Source: Bacillus sp. M6-12 (lineage in GTDB: Bacteria > Bacillota > Bacilli > Bacillales > DSM-1321). Taken from it: a stretch of 64,000 nt of DNA. Made by a program: the position numbers and the translations under genes. The notes beneath the pieces were generated by a model. It did not search any database and was not told the DNA's origin. It saw only the letters and a list, made by a program, of their open reading frames with translations. Of this stretch, positions 62,654 through 64,000 are shown piece after piece; positions within the stretch are counted from its first letter, which is position 1; every line of letters begins with the position of its first letter. The stretch is from positions 1-64,000 of the forward strand of contig NZ_PGVF01000015.1 of NCBI RefSeq assembly GCF_002860285.1, read 5' to 3'.

Positions 62654-63732
62654 CTCATTAACAGCATTTCCGAAGAAAATCCAGGTCCAAGAGCTGCAGC
62701 CAGCCCGTACTCTCCGCTCTCTATTCTTTTTTGCAAAAAACGTTCAAGTACATACAGAATGGTTGCTGATGACATATTGCCATATTCACGCAAAATTCCC
62801 AATGAAGTTTCGATATGATGATCCGAGAAGCCAAGAGAGTCCTGATAGGCCTCAATGACTTTTTTCCCTCCTGGATGGGCTATAAAGTGCTTAATATCCT
62901 TCAATCCTAATTCCTTGGCATCCAGAAACTCCTCTACTTGCGGCTTTAGCCATTGTTTTACAATAGAAGGAATATCCTTGGAAAAAACAACAAAGAGCCC
63001 TTCATTCTTAACATCCCAGCCCATCACATCCAGAGAATTAGGCATAAGTGCCGAATGTGTCTCCATAAGCTTTGGCACAGCCGGAAGCTTAACTTCAGAA
63101 AGCTTTTCAAACTCATCCCCGCACACTAAAGCGCAGGCAATGCCATCCGAAAATAAAGATGTCCCTATTAAATTGCTTTTAGAGATATCATCCTTTTGAA
63201 AGGTCAAGCTGCAAAACTCGATTGCAAGGACAATAACAGAGGCTTTTGGATAGGCTTTGCAATATTCAAATGCCCTTGATAGCCCCGCAGCTCCTCCTGC
63301 ACATCCAAGTCCCCAAATCGGAATCCTTTTTAAATTAGAGGAAAATGGGATATGATTCATGATCCGTGCATCAATGGTAGGTGTTGCCAGACCCGTGCTT
63401 GAAATAAATATAAAGGCGTCAATATCCTTTGGATTGACTGGTTTATGTAAAAATTCCCCGTTGTTAAGGCATTCATAAATTGCTTCATAGCCATATTTCA
63501 CAGAATGTTCTATGTAAAGGCTGTTTTTCTCTTCAAATGATCTTTCTTCTTTGAACCATTCCAGAGGATTTGAAAAGTTCCGGGCCTGTACCTGTCCGTT
63601 TTCGAACACATGGATGAGCCGGTCTATGTCTCTGAAGGATGAACCAAACATGCTCCTAGCAAATTCCCTTGCAGATTCCTGGTTTATTTTATAGGGCAGT
63701 TCGATATGGGAGGCAGACATAATATATGGCAT
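62644..63732 (-). CDS. bcsA: Type III polyketide synthase BcsA/BpsA
   Basis: A 362-residue chalcone synthase-like enzyme making alkylpyrones from long-chain acyl-CoA and malonyl-CoA. Catalytic Cys is in WGLGCAGGAAGLSRAF, His in FIAHPGGKKVIEAY and Asn in YGNMSSATILYVLE, so the Cys-His-Asn triad is complete. AAGGGGTGA precedes the ATG at 63732. Operon with ypbQ. In B. subtilis the xpt-pbuX genes lie on its other side; here a different gene starts instead. Confidence 0.92.
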   Translation of the reverse strand: MPYIMSASHIELPYKINQESAREFARSMFGSSFRDIDRLIHVFENGQVQARNFSNPLEWFKEERSFEEKNSLYIEHSVKYGYEAIYECLNNGEFLHKPVNPKDIDAFIFISSTGLATPTIDARIMNHIPFSSNLKRIPIWGLGCAGGAAGLSRAFEYCKAYPKASVIVLAIEFCSLTFQKDDISKSNLIGTSLFSDGIACALVCGDEFEKLSEVKLPAVPKLMETHSALMPNSLDVMGWDVKNEGLFVVFSKDIPSIVKQWLKPQVEEFLDAKELGLKDIKHFIAHPGGKKVIEAYQDSLGFSDHHIETSLGILREYGNMSSATILYVLERFLQKRIESGEYGLAAALGPGFSSEMLLMRWE

Positions 63733-63907
63733 AGGATCACCCCTTCGTTTTATAAAGGGTAATATATCCTCTTTTATGTAAAAATAAACTTTAGCCCTTA
63801 TGATCCATATGACCTGTGATAAAGTTACTGTTTTTTACTGATTTTTGGTGCTATACCTTCACTATTTTTGTTATTATAAAAAATATACAAAAATTCAGGG
63901 GGTTAAT

Positions 63908-64000
63908 ATGACTAGTGGTGTGATCACCAATGTTTTAAACGGGACTATTGATTCTGTAAAATCTGTAATCCCGCTCTCAATAGTAATAGGAAAACCGGCA
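63908..64000 (+). CDS. Start of a possible GerW/YtfJ-like spore gene (partial)
   Basis: A frame of 31 codons cut by the window edge: MTSGVITNVLNGTIDSVKSV then IPLSIVIGKPA. The helix followed by V-IGKP resembles the start of the GerW (YtfJ) sporulation family. GGGGG lies about eight bases before the ATG. Too short for a firm call. Confidence 0.45.
   Translation, partial: MTSGVITNVLNGTIDSVKSVIPLSIVIGKPA

Overview
The window reads as chromosomal DNA of a Gram-positive, endospore-forming member of the Bacillaceae (AT-leaning, low G+C). The evidence is a long run of genes known from the Bacillus subtilis yod and yp loci (yodTSRQ-ablB, msrBA, ypmPQRS, ilvA, dfrA-thyA, ypjP, brxA, ilvD, ypgQR, ypeP/ypdQ, sspL, ypcP, dynA, ypbQ-bcsA), spore genes (sspL, yjcZ, a GerW-like start), AGGAGG-type ribosome binding sites, frequent TTG starts and many U-tailed hairpin terminators. 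I infer a Bacillus relative that is not B. subtilis itself, because it carries fhs, a CD3073/CD3072 pair and an interspersed repeat family. No rRNA, tRNA, CRISPR array, prophage or intact insertion sequence was seen.

Layout. Bases 1-210 hold two repeat elements. Bases 278-5301 are a minus-strand lysine/beta-lysine catabolic operon with a small aminotransferase remnant inside it. Bases 5627-10684 hold an LD-carboxypeptidase, an FAD oxidoreductase, the small spore protein YjcZ, an SGNH hydrolase and a DUF502 membrane protein, followed by a third repeat. Bases 11102-12421 are a MetE-like methyltransferase under a SAM riboswitch. Bases 12615-16592 carry a TIGR01777 epimerase, a 574-base intergenic stretch with phased short repeats, msrA-msrB-PTS IIA and a DUF4397 protein, then a fourth repeat. 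Bases 16866-24429 are the ypm/tat/ilvA block. Bases 24683-30444 hold dfrA-thyA, a secreted lethal-factor-type metalloprotease, TerC, ypjP and several small proteins. Bases 30702-36985 are brxA, ilvD, ypgR, an ABC-F ATPase and ypgQ.

Bases 37235-38285 are a two-gene uptake/desulfidase unit (CD3073/CD3072). Bases 38361-42006 are an operon of fhs, an unknown coupled gene, gpx and degV. Then come metA with a glutamate at position 111 (acetyl-CoA type), AIM24 plus a methyltransferase, mntR, azoR and topB. Bases 49120-50529 encode a von Willebrand A lipoprotein with an 11-residue repeat. Bases 50851-51351 are a deletion scar that joins the 3' ends of hmp and nsrR back to back. The right part (51462-64000) has an HD-GYP protein, two RNase H-like proteins, an EamA transporter, sspL, ypcP, a rhodanese, dynA, ypbQ-bcsA and the start of a GerW-like gene.

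Themes are sulfur amino acid metabolism (SAM-riboswitch methyltransferase, metA, msrAB, rhodanese, desulfidase), thiol and redox homeostasis (brxA, gpx, azoR), one-carbon and dTMP supply (fhs, thyA, dfrA), and sporulation. The items most worth a second look are the 3'-end repeat family, the nsrR/hmp scar, the 21-base phased array at 13729-13957, the desulfidase unit and the long hairpin at the ypmQ stop codon.
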